From Axinella damicornis (lineage: Eukaryota; Porifera; Demospongiae; Axinellida; Axinellidae), in contig OZ007516.1 in assembly GCA_963931865.1 (NCBI GenBank), forward strand, positions 6,855,897 to 6,919,896: a stretch of 64,000 bases of DNA, in the 5' to 3' direction. The position numbers and the translations under genes are program-made. Positions within the stretch are counted from its first letter, which is position 1. Each line of letters starts with the position of its first letter. Shown here piece by piece: positions 48,435 to 59,648 of this stretch. Under the pieces are notes generated by a model. It had not been told where the DNA came from. It searched no databases and saw only the letters and a program-made list of their open reading frames with translations.

Positions 48435-51262
48435 CTATACAAGTGGTACATTCTGAGTTAGGATCAGGCAGCTGATTCCAAAGTAGAAGAGGACGATTGG
48501 ATAGATGGCCAGAAACTTACGGTCCCCGGGGAGATAGTCGGACAAGAAGCCCAGGGAGGCTGGGAAAGATTAATGCAGTTGCATTACGTTTCCTATATGG
48601 CAATGCTTTCCCTTCCAAAGTACACGCACCACACAGAATATCAAAGACAGTGAAAATAAACCGACGGTACATATACTGTCAAATGTCCAAGATACACTTA
48701 GCCTGTCCCACTCCCTTGGCATCCCTATCAGAGTTCATAAGATTGTACTATTGCCTACGCCATCCAGCTACTGAATCATACTCCCACCTTGTCTCGGCCC
48801 CAGACCCAAGTGCAGATCGCTTCCAGTATCACGCGCGGGGATACTGGAGCGATCCGTGCTGGGGTTGGTTTGGGTCTGGGGCCGAGACTAACTCCCAACA
48901 GGTCTTGTAATAATATCTCACCCCATGTAGACCACAGGAGAGCCACCATAATAACACTCAGTCGCAGGGAGAAGACGAGATTAGAGTGTGAAGAGTGTAG
49001 AGTGAGGAGAGACCGAGAGACCAGCAGGGACACCGCCAGAGGAAGGAGGCAGTAACCCAGAGTGCACACACTCTGAAAGAAAGATCTGGAGGAGAGAAGG
49101 ATCGAGGCAGTAACCCAGAGTGCACACACTCTGAAAGAAAGATCTGGAGGAGAGGAGTGCGAGTGGAACAGGAGCAAATCTAGACCTCTTCCCTCATGCC
49201 AGTACAGTTACACCAAAATGTCTGCACGCAACTATGCCACGACCATTGCAAACTAACAAACATACAGGCCTCACTCACAGGCCTGAAGCTAATATGAATC
49301 TACTTCCGTAATGCCCCTCTGATGGGGGAGCCATTGATAACGAGTCAATCTGCGCTGAAAACCAGGCCAGGTGGTATGCAGAGTTCATTCCTTGTGGTAG
49401 ATGAGTGCACACCATAGGCCATGAATGGTTGCTAAGTGATTATGTTTGGATCACATGGGCACTAATCCAGTACCCCAAGTTGGAAGTAGTGACCGTTTGC
49501 GCTCTCCATTCTCTTGCCACTTACACTTTGCCTCTGAGAAGTTGTGCATTGACCGTCACCACTGCCGCCCCTCCCCACACGATCAGGAACACGTCGATGA
49601 AGTGGATGGTGTGGTCACTTGCATGTTGGTCTTTGGAATGTCCATGCAGTAAGCTGAAAAGTGGAATGTCAAGAAAGACGAAATCATGTTACTTTTACTG
49701 ATGAACAAGTCCTACACAAAGCCTCTGGACCCTCACAGTGCCATGGAGATGCAGAGGAGGAGCGGCCCCCACAGGTCCCCTGAGGAGTAGAGTTGAGACT
49801 ATTACGAACACAGAAGAGCAACGTCGAACTTGTTCATCGAGAAACTACAGTAACTGTTCAACTGTCTAGTTCCCTGGTTCACTAGTACTGGTATACAATG
49901 TACATGTATGATAGGCTCACTGCTATGCAGCAATGTTCTAGCCTCATTCCCAGTCCCACACCCAGCTTTTCGTCGCTTGCAGGCGACGAAAAGCTGGGTG
50001 TCGGACTGGGAACGAGGCTAGCGATGTTCAGGACTAAAGTCTCCTGCAACATACATGAAGATCTGTATGGCATGAATAATTTGACAACAGTGTACATTTC
50101 AGCTAGAGAGCCTTAATTCTTCAGCTACATGCAATCAATGTATCCCTGCATTTGGCAGCTAAAATGATGAAGACGGCTCCTGAGCCGAAACGTACTCTAT
50201 TTATGCCGCGTCTATGCTCCAATAACTAGTCCTGGGTCACGTAAGGTGTCAAGGTGGAATATGTCCGTGTTATGGGGTTCCTTCTTATTAGAAGGAATGA
50301 GGAGGGACTCACAATCATGCAGCAGTGCCTTGTTAGATCTCACAGGTACCATCACGTGCACACACTTCCTCAGGATCGCCTTCAGGTCACGTTTCTTTAG
50401 AGGAAAAGAAGCAATCTTTGGTTACGTGAGTTACTTTGAGTTATGGCTGAGGGTCAAATTTGTGGCCAGAGGTTTTGTGGCCAGAGGTCAGGAAGGTTGC
50501 TATGGTCACAGACACCATTCTAACATATAGCACACCTGAAAGTTGAAAGCACACCGGATCGTGTCAGTTACAATGTAGAGTTGGCTAGTAGTGATGCAAG
50601 ATCTATAATGTTAGCCTCGTTCCCAGGCCATTCCCACTGCCAGCATTTGATCGCTTGCAGTATGCAAATAAGGCAGGGGGGAGGCCTGGGAGATCTGGTC
50701 ACGTGCGATGATGTCAGGTAGACAGATGGTATTCATATGGGGTGCAGTGCCTGGGAACGAGGCTACTATAGCATCCAGCACTTGAGTAGCGTGCATGTCA
50801 CCAGCACCAATGCCTTCGGAGGGTGGGGCCACCGGACATGTTTGGGAGGGTGGGTCACAGTAACCAACCATTAAAGTCAGCAGCCGCCTGATAGTATAAT
50901 TGATTCACATATCAGAGGTGTGCCAGAGACTACGCTGGCTGAGGGACAAACAGTGGTCCAAGAGGTTTGGCAATGTGACATTGGCAAGCACCTGGGATAT
51001 ATCCACTTTCGTTTTCAACAAATTATAGCCTGAATCTGATCAGTACTAACTACTCCATCCATGGCCTAAGTGGCCCAGACTTGTCCTAGATTCAAATTCC
51101 TTTGCAGTGGCATGGTTGGTCAGTTCACGGATAATCCATGTTGAAATTTCCATGACTCACCAGTGTGACCGATACGGGCTCGTCCAGAGTTCCTTCGTCC
51201 TCCTCTACAGGCGAGGGAATATAGATTTCTCCACTCACCTCTTCGCTCGACATCATCGCCAT
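48435..51262 (-). CDS. YIPF6: YIPF6, Golgi Yip-domain membrane protein
   Basis: Six exons: 51262-51161, 50394-50313, 49779-49737, 49653-49525, 49085-48922 and 48559-48435, 214 residues (human 236). YIPF6 is a five-span Golgi protein of the Yip1 family that works with Rab traffic. Visible: VSGEIYIPSPVEEDEGTLDE, KRDLKAILRKCVHVMVPVRS, LLHDWDLWGPLLLCISMAL, IDVFLIVWGGAAVVTVNAQL, SFFQSVCTLGYCLLPLAVSL and FLAIYPIVLFYFGISCLILT, all matching the family in order. The start is the first of three nearby ATGs (MAMM). The exon at 49085 has a 58-bp tandem copy of its first bases and acceptor immediately upstream. A damaged duplicate lies at 61.4-63.4 kb. Confidence 0.95.
48790..48890. mobile_element. Foldback MITE in the last YIPF6 intron
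   Basis: GTCTCGGCCCCAGACCCAAG...TTGGGTCTGGGGCCGAGACTA with the GCGATCCGTGCTGGGG interior. The duplicate locus at 61.8 kb lacks it at the same place, so it inserted after the duplication or was lost there. Confidence 0.8.
49047..49162. repeat. 58-bp tandem duplication across a YIPF6 3' splice site
   Basis: AGGCAGTAACCCAGAGTGCA...TGGAGGAGAG occurs at 49047 and again at 49105. On the coding (minus) strand each copy contains CTCCTCCAG|ATCTTTCTTTCAGAG, so two equivalent acceptors exist. Use of the upstream one adds 58 nt and breaks the frame. The paralogous locus at 62300-62350 has a single copy. Confidence 0.85.
49937..50020. mobile_element. Foldback MITE in a YIPF6 intron
   Basis: TAGCCTCATTCCCAGTCCC...GGACTGGGAACGAGGCTA with a nearly perfect inner stem CCCAGCTTTTCGTCGC/GCGACGAAAAGCTGGG. 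Confidence 0.9.
50612..50765. mobile_element. Foldback MITE in YIPF6 intron 1
   Basis: TAGCCTCGTTCCCAGGCCAT...CCTGGGAACGAGGCTA. An inner AAGGCAGGGGGG segment is followed by GGCCTGGGAGATC. It was duplicated with the locus; the sister copy is at 63498-63650. Confidence 0.85.
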
Positions 51263-51620
51263 ACCATACGCCTTGATTCATGTGTGACCTTTGAACCGCG
51301 TGAGCGGCGCGCGCAACCGGAAACAGGCTTCAAATACTGATTTGTACCAAGTTTTGGCGGGAAGTCGGGATGGCGTGTTCGCTTGCAGACTGGGGTCTGA
51401 ACATTTGCTTCCCCAATAATTGAGTCGGGGTTTGGGCCACTCCGTACACATATCAATTCTCGACTCCCGGCCTAGCAGCCGGAGTACGCCGGTTCCCATC
51501 TGACCACCGAAGCTAAAGGATGTTCTGTGGCAAAGCAGGCGGCCTCCTGTGATCCCAGTCATCGCCTATCCAACGCTCCTGAGGCTGCACACTTCGGTGT
51601 CTGACCTGTCACGGAGGGAT
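51263..51620. other. Upstream region of YIPF6
   Basis: GC-rich start (GAGCGGCGCGCGCAACCGG) just upstream of the YIPF6 start codon, likely its promoter and 5' UTR. A segment near 51495 (GTTCCCATCTGACCACCGAA) vaguely resembles 5S rRNA, but the likeness stops after about 25 bases. Confidence 0.35.
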
Positions 51621-51629
51621 GGGTGGTTG

Positions 51630-52130
51630 CTAGGTTTTTTCTTCATTTTTTTTTTCATGCTTATTCTTTTCTCTCCCCTCACAGAGAAAGGCTACATGTA
51701 CCAGGTTTGTTTTCCCCTCTCATGCAAGCTTGTTCTTTTTTATTTCTTCAGGAGGGAGGCTTCTAGCCTTGTTCATTTTTTTCCCCATGGGAGGGAGGTG
51801 CAACTAGCTAGATAGCTATAGGCTTGTTCGTTTTTCCCACACAGAAAAAAGCTACCAGGTTTGTTTTTTTTTCTCCCTCATGGAGGGGCTTGTTCTTCTT
51901 CAGGAAGGAGGCTTCTAGCCTTGTTCGTTTTTTTTTCCTCACAGGAGGGAGGTACTATAGACTTAATTGTTCTTTTTTTCCTCACAGAGGGAACCTTCTA
52001 TAAGTTTTCCCTCATGGAGGGAGGCTGACACTGCTAGGCTTTTTTCTTCATGGTGAGAGTCTACTTTTTCCCTCATGGAGGGAGGCTGACACTGCTAGGC
52101 TTTTTCCTTCATGGTGGGAGTCTACTATCA
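51630..52130 (+). repeat. Degenerate tandem T-rich repeats resembling 3' splice sites
   Basis: At least eight related units of the form GGCTTGTTCTTTTTT...CCTCACAG(A)GGGAGG or CCCTCATGGAGGGAGGCT. The last two units (CTGACACTGCTAGGCTTTTT) are near-identical, from about 52018 and 52075. No gene is associated. Confidence 0.65.
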
Positions 52131-52935
52131 CAGAGTCGGTAGACTCTGTATGTAGGGATACGACGTACACGCAATATATGCTAATACAAAAGAATCTCTC
52201 CAAATCTCAGAAACGGTACACTTATAAGCCTTTATAACCACATACCGTTCATCTTCGAGTGTTTTCATGACCAACAAGACTCCTCGCGTCGCGAAAAACC
52301 GTCGCGAAAGTACCGCACCAGGTACTCGCAAAACGGGCAAATTGTTTTTCTTTCTTCTTTCTTTCTTTCTTTCTTCTTCTTTCAGACGGGCTAGCTCAAC
52401 GTCGCCTCAATCCCTCATGATGGTTTTCGCACGAAACAGCAGCATTTTACACCGAGCAGTGCACCAGCCCATCGCTTTTTGGCAACCTCCAAGTCTTCAC
52501 CAGGCGGCTACAGCTGCCCACTCAATAACTATGGCTTCATTTGTCACACCATTTTCATGTTTGTACGCATGCGCACTTAAACGATCACTTAGCAACGATA
52601 CGTAATTATTATTCAAGATCGCTGAATTAGAAGTGCCTTGCGCTGTTGTGTAAACCGTAACTAGACTGAGGTAAATTCTCTGTGCTATATATGTTACTAG
52701 ACTGTGTTCTGTGAGAGGGGTGAATGCCTATCTAAAGACTCAACAATGTGTCACTACTACTATCTGGTATAGCTATTTTACCTACACTACTTCAGCTCAG
52801 GGAGCACTGGCTTAGTATCCATCCAGAAAAGGGTTGGCTTTTGAGATGCTTGGGTCTGATTCTTCAGCCATTGCTGGCAGTGTAAATGCCAGAGTCCAGT
52901 ATGCATGCGCCTGCTGCTAAAAAAAAATGACATTA
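52131..52935. other. Gene-free interval
   Basis: A CTTTCTTT microsatellite lies at about 52350-52375 and a GCATGCGCAC word near 52565. The 52267-52605 plus-strand frame has no domain and runs through the microsatellite, so it is not called. Confidence 0.45.
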
Positions 52936-53216
52936 ACAAGTAATAAAAAACATTTAGCTAAAATGTAACAGGATGTAGGGATACCAGAACCGCAAAAAGT
53001 AAGGAAACAAGGTAGGGATGATCACACAAAACAGTGAAGTATACAATCCCCCTACATATCTTTTTTCATTATACACGTATTATGGAAAAAGATCTCTGTA
53101 GGGGGTTGTATACTTCACTGTTTTGTGTGATCATCCCTACCTTGTTTCCTTACTTTTTGCGGTTCTGGTATCCCTACATCCTGTTACATTTTAGCTAAAT
53201 GTTTTTTATTACTTGT
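52936..53216. mobile_element. Nearly perfect 120-bp inverted repeat (hairpin element)
   Basis: Arms 52936-53056 and 53097-53216 are complementary with almost no mismatch over about 120 bp, around a 40-bp loop containing CATTATACACGTATTATGG. Ends ACAAGTAATAAAAAACATTT/complement. The preserved arms suggest recent origin or ongoing gene conversion. Confidence 0.92.
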
Positions 53217-54074
53217 AGCTATATACAAATGGCTGCATGCATGCAATCGGGGTTTTTTGCCAATTAATATTTTGCTTCTCTTGCCACACATGCACGTCAT
53301 GTATAGTCAAGATGATCATGCACTGCAATCAACTGGCATTACTTCCAGCTGCGACTGAAGTCAACATAGATCTCCCGAGGTGTCATGCATGCACAGCTGA
53401 AACTTATTTGGATTACTATTTTAAGATGTACCTGTCACTCCTTAGGTCACTCCTTACCCAATTGCTACCTGGAAGTGCATTAATTTTGAGAAGTGAAGAG
53501 AAAAAAAAAGAATACACTGCCAGCAGAAAATGAAGTGATTTATGAAATGCACAAACTGACTGCAGATGAAATAATATGAGTACAGACTGCTACAGTAATG
53601 ACAGTCCAGAACACAAACCGTCCCTAACGTTCTTGTGTCAGCTGTGCCCAACGCTTCTCAAAGAAGGATTTCATACTGTGACCTGCAAGACCAATCTATG
53701 TATGCATGTATATGTGTGCATGCCGTGGTGGGGTCAAATGATGGGGTGGCACAGAGGATCGACATTTAAACAGCAATGATAATTGTGAGACATTGAGAGA
53801 TCACAAACCTCTGAGTCATCCTCATTGTAGAAGGCAGAGTTTGAGAACACCAACCTAGTGTCTTTGAACAAAATTAATGTCAATCGAGAATGATCTACTT
53901 GTTTTATGTAGTACATGTAGCTACATGTATACATATCAGTTACTATACTGTTCTTAACAGTGAACCTGACTACCAACTGTGTGATCTTTCATGGTGTGTA
54001 TAGCTCCAACATAGTGTGAACTCTACCCGGTTCCCATAGCTAGCTACAATGAATATTGGACAGTGGACACCCAC
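53217..54074. other. Gene-free interval
   Basis: AT-rich, without recognisable ORF, splice structure or repeat, apart from short CATG-rich words (CTACATGTAGCTACATGTAT near 53910). Confidence 0.4.
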
Positions 54075-54088
54075 CAGGGGCGGATCCA

Positions 54089-54119
<31 letters not shown>

Positions 54120-54749
54120 CTGTAGCACCTTCCAGTTCCGACCACACCCCTTATTTACATGAGTACCCGACTTACAGTGGAATCAGCAACAAAGAAGTTG
54201 AAAGGAAGCTCAGTGCTGGACTTTTTCCAATGGAAACAGCTTGTGACAGTCAGAATGAATCAGATACAGAGTCAACTCGTGCTGGGGACGAAAACGGTTC
54301 TCAGTTCAGACCACGCCATGAATCTTCGTCGGACTTGACATTAATCGGTGCATGATTCATGACTAGTCACATTTACCTTTTCACGTCGAGGATAAGACGT
54401 TCACGGATGACACGGGGAACCAGAAGGCAGGGAGTGCAGTGCAAAAGCTCGAAGGCGCTACGAGAGCCCATCTAGATGCTGAAAAATGACGGTGAAAAAA
54501 ATTTTCCGCGCTTCGCGCGGAGTCTCTCCACACCAGCAATCCTGGAACTCGTGCTGCTACTTGTACATCTGGAACTTGCAGTGCAAAGCACGAAAGTGCC
54601 ACGAGAACCCATCCTGACAACTGAAAAATGAAGGCGAAAAATTTTTCCGCGGCGGACTGATCGGCGTTACGCGCCTCTATCCGCTGCCTTCGGCAGCGTT
54701 CAATTGTGCTATTAGCCCCTCCCTTTCACAAATCCTGCATCCGCCCCTG
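54075..54749. mobile_element. Nonautonomous DNA transposon with CAGGGGCGGATCCAGG-type ends (hAT-like)
   Basis: Begins CAGGGGCGGATCCAGGGG, then a poly-G run; ends CCTGCATCCGCCCCTG. These termini are typical of hAT-derived elements in animals. CCCAC flanks both sides, a possible partial target duplication. The interior encodes no transposase. It contains two related segments, CCGCGCTTCGCGCGGAGTC and TTTTTCCGCGGCGGACTGAT, plus repeated CACGAAAGTGCCACGAGA-like words. Confidence 0.75.
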
Positions 54750-54867
54750 CCCACATCTAATTACCTTTGGCCCTCAACTTGGTCCTCATCGTGTGGAAGT
54801 CCATTGGCTGTTTCACAACCTTGAAGTACTCCGGAAACTTCCTCTTCCCCAGGCATCCTCGAGTCAT

Positions 54868-55060
54868 GTAGCCTCGTTCCCGGTGTCATGGGAAAATGGG
54901 GACCCCCCAAAATGGGGACCCGGGGTCCCCATATTCCCGGGAGTATGGGGACCCGGGTCTCCATTTTCCTGGGAAAATGGGGACCCCGGGTCCCCATTTT
55001 CCCAGGAGTATGGGGACCCCCTCAGTAAAAATGGGGACCCCCTCTATGACAGATGGTTAA
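54868..55060. repeat. Cluster of nested palindromes built from GGGGACCC / GGGTCCCC words
   Basis: AAAATGGGGACC, CCCGGGTCCCCATTTTCC and CCGGGAGTATGGGGACCC alternate in both orientations. It starts with half of a foldback MITE end (TAGCCTCGTTCCCGG). A sister cluster lies at 55727-55800, and the two may be ends of one element of about 0.9 kb. Confidence 0.75.
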
Positions 55061-55726
55061 CAGAGAAAATGGAGAACCAACAATATTAGGCTTACGTAGG
55101 CAGACCTATGCAAGGCCATTAGCTATCTATGATCACTATAACCATGTAATGTAGCAAATCAGTTCTTGAAAATTTGTCAATGGAAATGGTAACACATTAT
55201 AGCTATACATAATAATAGCTTGAATTGATGAGGATCTTAAACAACAAGCTGGTCTGAGCATCGATCCCTCTCCAGATAGCTAGAATTGTCATAGTTAGAG
55301 AGATGTAAGTACTTAGCTATAATGAGTCAGACTTGAGCATCATAGCCCACTAACTAGCCTGCAGTGCAAGACAGTGAGGAGGCTCTTGCAGCTAGTGAGT
55401 GAGTGGCTATTATTATCTGCTACCTACATGTATAAGCAGCAGGACTCAAGTTCATGATCTCCCGACATAGAAGAGATCAGCAACCTTTGCACACAGAAAA
55501 AAATTGGCTTTGTTGGAGGGCTTGCATTGTCCGACTTACGCATTACAGCTATCAGGGTCGTAGCAACCATCGCGAGTACAGGTTTCGACTGATAAGATGA
55601 TGATATTCCATCCGCTTGCTCTATGCATGGACTAATGCTTTCTCGCAGACATGCATGCACAGAGGTTATTTGACAAATAAAACCATCCTACACTGAGCTG
55701 TGAGTACTTAAACGAAAACGGTGTGG

Positions 55727-55800
55727 GGGTCCCCATTTTCCCAAAGGGGTCCCCATTTTCCCAGGGAAAATGGGGACCCGGGGTCCCCAAGACAAAGCGA
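55727..55800. repeat. Second GGGGACCC/GGGTCCCC palindrome cluster
   Basis: GGGTCCCCATTTTCCCAAAG, GGGTCCCCATTTTCCCAGGG, then AAAATGGGGACCCGGGGTCC. It ends with AAGCGACGAAAAGG, a word found in the inner stems of the foldback MITEs. Confidence 0.7.
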
Positions 55801-55977
55801 CGAAAAGGTTCGCATCATGTCATGAGTGAACCCGAGATAGCGGAAATGTTTTGTACATGCAACCTCCAGACTGGCTGCACAGTCTCAAGAGATTGGCACG
55901 CTTCCGCGAAATTCTCGAGAATGCGTTGCGCGTTCTCAGATATGCAGCCATTTGAATTCATTACTATAACCACCCCG

Positions 55978-57215
55978 TTGTCATAAAAATTTACACACCC
56001 CATAAATATGGGCATCCCGGGATGCCAATATTCACGTGATTTTGGGACCCTTCCGTGATTATACGGACCCCCTTAAAAGTTCATGGCGCGTCCGGCGCTA
56101 GAAGAGGGGACGGGTTCAGTTCTCAAGACGTGTTAAATGCAAGATGGGTGAGTATAAAGTGAGAAAATCAGGCGCAAAGAGCATAAATCAAAGTAGACTA
56201 TTCACTGCACAAACATCATGGTTGTTTTAACCAAATTTAGCCACCTCAGTTGCAGCTCTTATCTAGCTACAGGATCATGGGATGCATCTGCTGATCATAA
56301 CCATTGCATGTGCATGCAATACTCACAACTGACAGCTGCAAGCAAGTCATGGGATGACAAACTGTATTGTTACTTCAACAATGTGGTTTCCACAGTGCAT
56401 AGCTATATAGATTGTAGAGTACTAGTGTACCTAAATGGTTAAAGTAACATGCACGTGTCCTTGCACTGTGGAAGCGACACATTGTTGTGGTTGTAACTCA
56501 TATATATATCTCGGTAGCTACAAACAGATCAGGTATGGTCACCTGATGAATCCTATATATGACACTGAACTGCAACTGAGGTTACCGAATTCTTGGTTAA
56601 ACAAACATGTTGTTTTTGCAGTGATATATACTGTGCGAGAATGGGAGATCGAGACGCCATCCAAGAGCCGAACTCTAAGCCATGCACAGACGGACGATTC
56701 TCGTTCTGCGTATATAATATACAATTACTTGCGCTATCAGCAGTACCCAGAAGGATCAACATAGCTGGAGATGAAGATGAACTTTAGGAAATGATTAGTT
56801 CTTATACATACATAAATTACTACTTAGTTGTGTCATTCATAAATTTAAGTCTTGTATTCTGCAGATTTATAGTATAGCTACCAAGTTTGTTATTTACTTT
56901 TGTACGTTCATGTATTTCTACATGGAACTTAGCATTTTATAATTCCGCTGAATTCACAGCGGGATGCCCATGCACATAAATGGGTATTAGGATGCCCAAA
57001 TTTATGGGCATTGGGTGACTGACTATATTTGCGTGAAATTGAGCATCTGGATGAAAATCTCAGCTGCATGCCTAATTTCACAGCGGGATGCCCATATTCA
57101 CTGTAAATATGGGCATCAGGATGCCTGTATTCACGTAAATATGGGCATCGGGATGCCTATATTTGCGTGAAAAAGGGCATCCGGGATGCCCATTTTCGGG
57201 GGTGCCTATTTTCAC
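55978..57215. mobile_element. Candidate element bounded by GGGATGCCCATA-type palindromes
   Basis: The left end (ATAAATATGGGCATCCCGGG then ATGCCAATATTCACG) and the right cluster 56955-57200 (five or more GGGATGCCCATATT / AATATGGGCATC words in both orientations, ending GCCCATTTTCGGGGGTGCC) use the same vocabulary. The interior has small open frames (56145, 56593-56787) without recognised motifs. Boundaries are inferred. Confidence 0.5.
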
Positions 57216-57618
57216 TTGACACCGTAATAAAAGAAACCATAAACTTAATTTTTATTGCTGGATACCTGACCTTGAGAATCAGGAATGGTAGGTTTAAAAG
57301 CTTTTTGATGGCATGCCAACTCTCCCTACCCATCCAGCAATAATGTGATTTAGCAAACCTCCTTTCATCGTCAAAAGAAGGCTGTATTCAGTCGTTTTCG
57401 TCATCCAGCTTCATTGTTCTTGAGTTCTCTACAAAACAGCTGCCCAAACAATTCAAAACAAGCTGTAAACTTGTTGCTATGTAACTAGGTTGTATGTTAT
57501 GTTAACTTAAGGTTACGATGAACTATTAGGAGGCAGCTGTCAGTTTGTTTACATAAAACAACGAGATAATGTTATTCATAGCGGAAGCGGTACATGTAAC
57601 ACCAAGGGCGCATTGACC

Positions 57619-58223
57619 TAGCCTCGTTCCCAGGCCCGAGACGGCGAGGAGAAAAGGGCCTGGTTTCCACTGTTTGGGCATGCGCTTAATTATCTGTAAC
57701 CGTAACACGTGTTCATAAGGGGGAGGGTGCAAATGACGTCTTCGTAGTCACATGGTCGAGGGTGTGACGCTACCTATTTTGCTACACTGGTCCTCGATCC
57801 GCGAGATGAGGGGCGACACAACCACAATTGCACTGCCACCAGCAGCAGACTTACCGGACATTCTTTATTCAAAACAAACGGAAGAGTCTGGTAGCATACT
57901 GACTCCACCCGGTCGGTGCCACGGTAGCCACACGAAACATCCCATCGTTCAATCGCAGGTCGCTGTTCTAGCTCAATTCAGGAGCGCCTTGCCGCCTGAG
58001 GACATAGGAGAGCACGATCGAGAGCTGTTGTAACGCACGCCACTACTAAGTACTCGCTAGCTAGTTAACTGTACGGATCACGTTATCCACTTGACGTCAC
58101 AAGTGTACAAACATAATCGAACGTCCACGGTGCCGGTGGAATTCCACCGCTAGTTAGCGCATGCGCAAACAGTGGAAACCAGGCCCTTTTCTCCTCGCCG
58201 TCTCGGGCCTGGGAACGAGGCTA
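57619..58223. mobile_element. 605-bp foldback element with about 90-bp arms and a large unique interior
   Basis: The left arm TAGCCTCGTTCCCAGGCCCG continues AGACGGCGAGGAGAAAAGGG...CACTGTTTGGGCATGCGC; the right arm is its reverse complement and ends GGGAACGAGGCTA. The interior of roughly 430 bp contains TGACGTCTTCG, TTGACGTCACAAG and an open frame 57752-58033 of 93 codons with no recognised domain. It is the largest complete member of the AGCCTCGTTCCCAGG family here. Confidence 0.88.
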
Positions 58224-58305
58224 GCATTGACCCTAACGGGAAGAGGGCATGCAACTCTCGTATTGACTCTGCAAACGGCAAAATCCAAATGCGGCCACCG
58301 GATAT

Positions 58306-58534
58306 AAGGTAGGGCGGGGTAATTCGGGCCACGGGGTAATTCGGGCCACTTCAACTTCAGGTCAACGGTAACTAAAAACGGACAGACTTTAGGCAAACTT
58401 ATGGCCATATATATCCAGGGACTCAACCTGCCTACAACTCACTAGAAGCAAGAATCCAATGGATGCTTCTTTCCTGTTGCCACCGTAGAAGTGGCCCGAA
58501 TTACCCCGTGGCCCGAATTACCCCGCCCTACCTT
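58306..58534. mobile_element. MITE with 47-bp inverted repeats made of GGGGTAATTCGGGCCAC tandem words
   Basis: Left AAGGTAGGGCGGGGTAATTC, then GGGCCACGGGGTAATTCGGG; right is its exact complement, ending CCCCGCCCTACCTT. Each arm contains the word twice. The interior is about 135 bp. Confidence 0.88.
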
Positions 58535-59648
58535 ACTATTTTTAGACATTGGTATGTAACCGTATATGTGAATGAATGCAATTATCCGATTACGTGGAAT
58601 ATCGCAGAGCAGGCCAGAGAGCTAGATCGAGCGCGTAGAGTGGATGAATGGACGCCATCCACGTTTTGACGACTGGAAACAACGTGCCCGTCCGTCCTAC
58701 ATGCGGCAGCCATTGCACGCAGGTGCCGTAGGCTTCGTTCGGGACCGTCTCCACTGAATGACACGGTTTGTTGGCGAAACTGAGGCAAGGAGAAGGCAGT
58801 GGTAAGCGCCGTCCAGGGTAACAGCAGTGAGTTTAGATAGAAGTTCATTGACTTACTAGAGAATGGATATTTTCAGGAACTGTGGCTGTGACTAGCGCGG
58901 TTAGCGTGCCAGAGCTGCGCGCGCCGCGGATATGAAATAAACAATGTAGCACGTGATTTCTAAAAATAGAATCGATTTGGATTATGCCGTTTGCGGAGTT
59001 ACATGCCCTCTCACCGCCTTCGGCGGCTCGATACGCCCTTGGTAACACGCAGTACAAATTCAATTAACAACAGACTAATGAGACCTTACTGTACTTGATA
59101 CCTTGCGCCAAATATAACGAAGGGAAATTGTTTCTCATGAATTTTGACTTGCTGCACGTGTAGCCTGATGTATTTAGCAGGGCGGCACGAAGCGATATCA
59201 CGAAGTTGGGGCATAAAACGGAAGCTATGCATGCCTACAGAATGCTCATCTTGGCTGAACCGGTAAGTTTTTGTACATGTAGCTAAAAGTAGACACAGAT
59301 CGCCGAATATCTCTTCGTCACGACCTAGCAAGTACTGTGTACTAGTGCTGGAGAATTTTTGAGGGTTGGGCTACCCTCTGCCTCTCAGTAATTTGGCGGA
59401 AAAGCGTTTGAACAGTGAGTCTAATTGCCTAGGTCCAAATGCCTTGAGGCATTTTACTTTCCTGTTCCAGGTGTTCATACTTCTTTCATGCAGTGTTAGA
59501 ATGTTGGAATACAACTTGTTTCGGATTGATATCTGTTATAGTTCCCGAGATATAAAGCGGCAAAGTTACCAGCAAAAACGTTTATCGAATTGTACATCGT
59601 AACCTTATATATGGTAGACAAGAAAAAATTTATCTTCAATGTATAATT
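58535..59648. other. Gene-free interval before the reverse transcriptase relic
   Basis: Contains short hairpins CCGCCTTCGGCGG (near 59020) and nothing else recognisable. Open frames on both strands have no known motif. Confidence 0.4.

Noticed and set aside
51480..51600. Possible 5S rRNA-like segment (CATCTGACCACCGAAGCTAAAG)
   Set aside because: Similarity to 5S is limited to about 25 bases and the rest of the molecule is absent.
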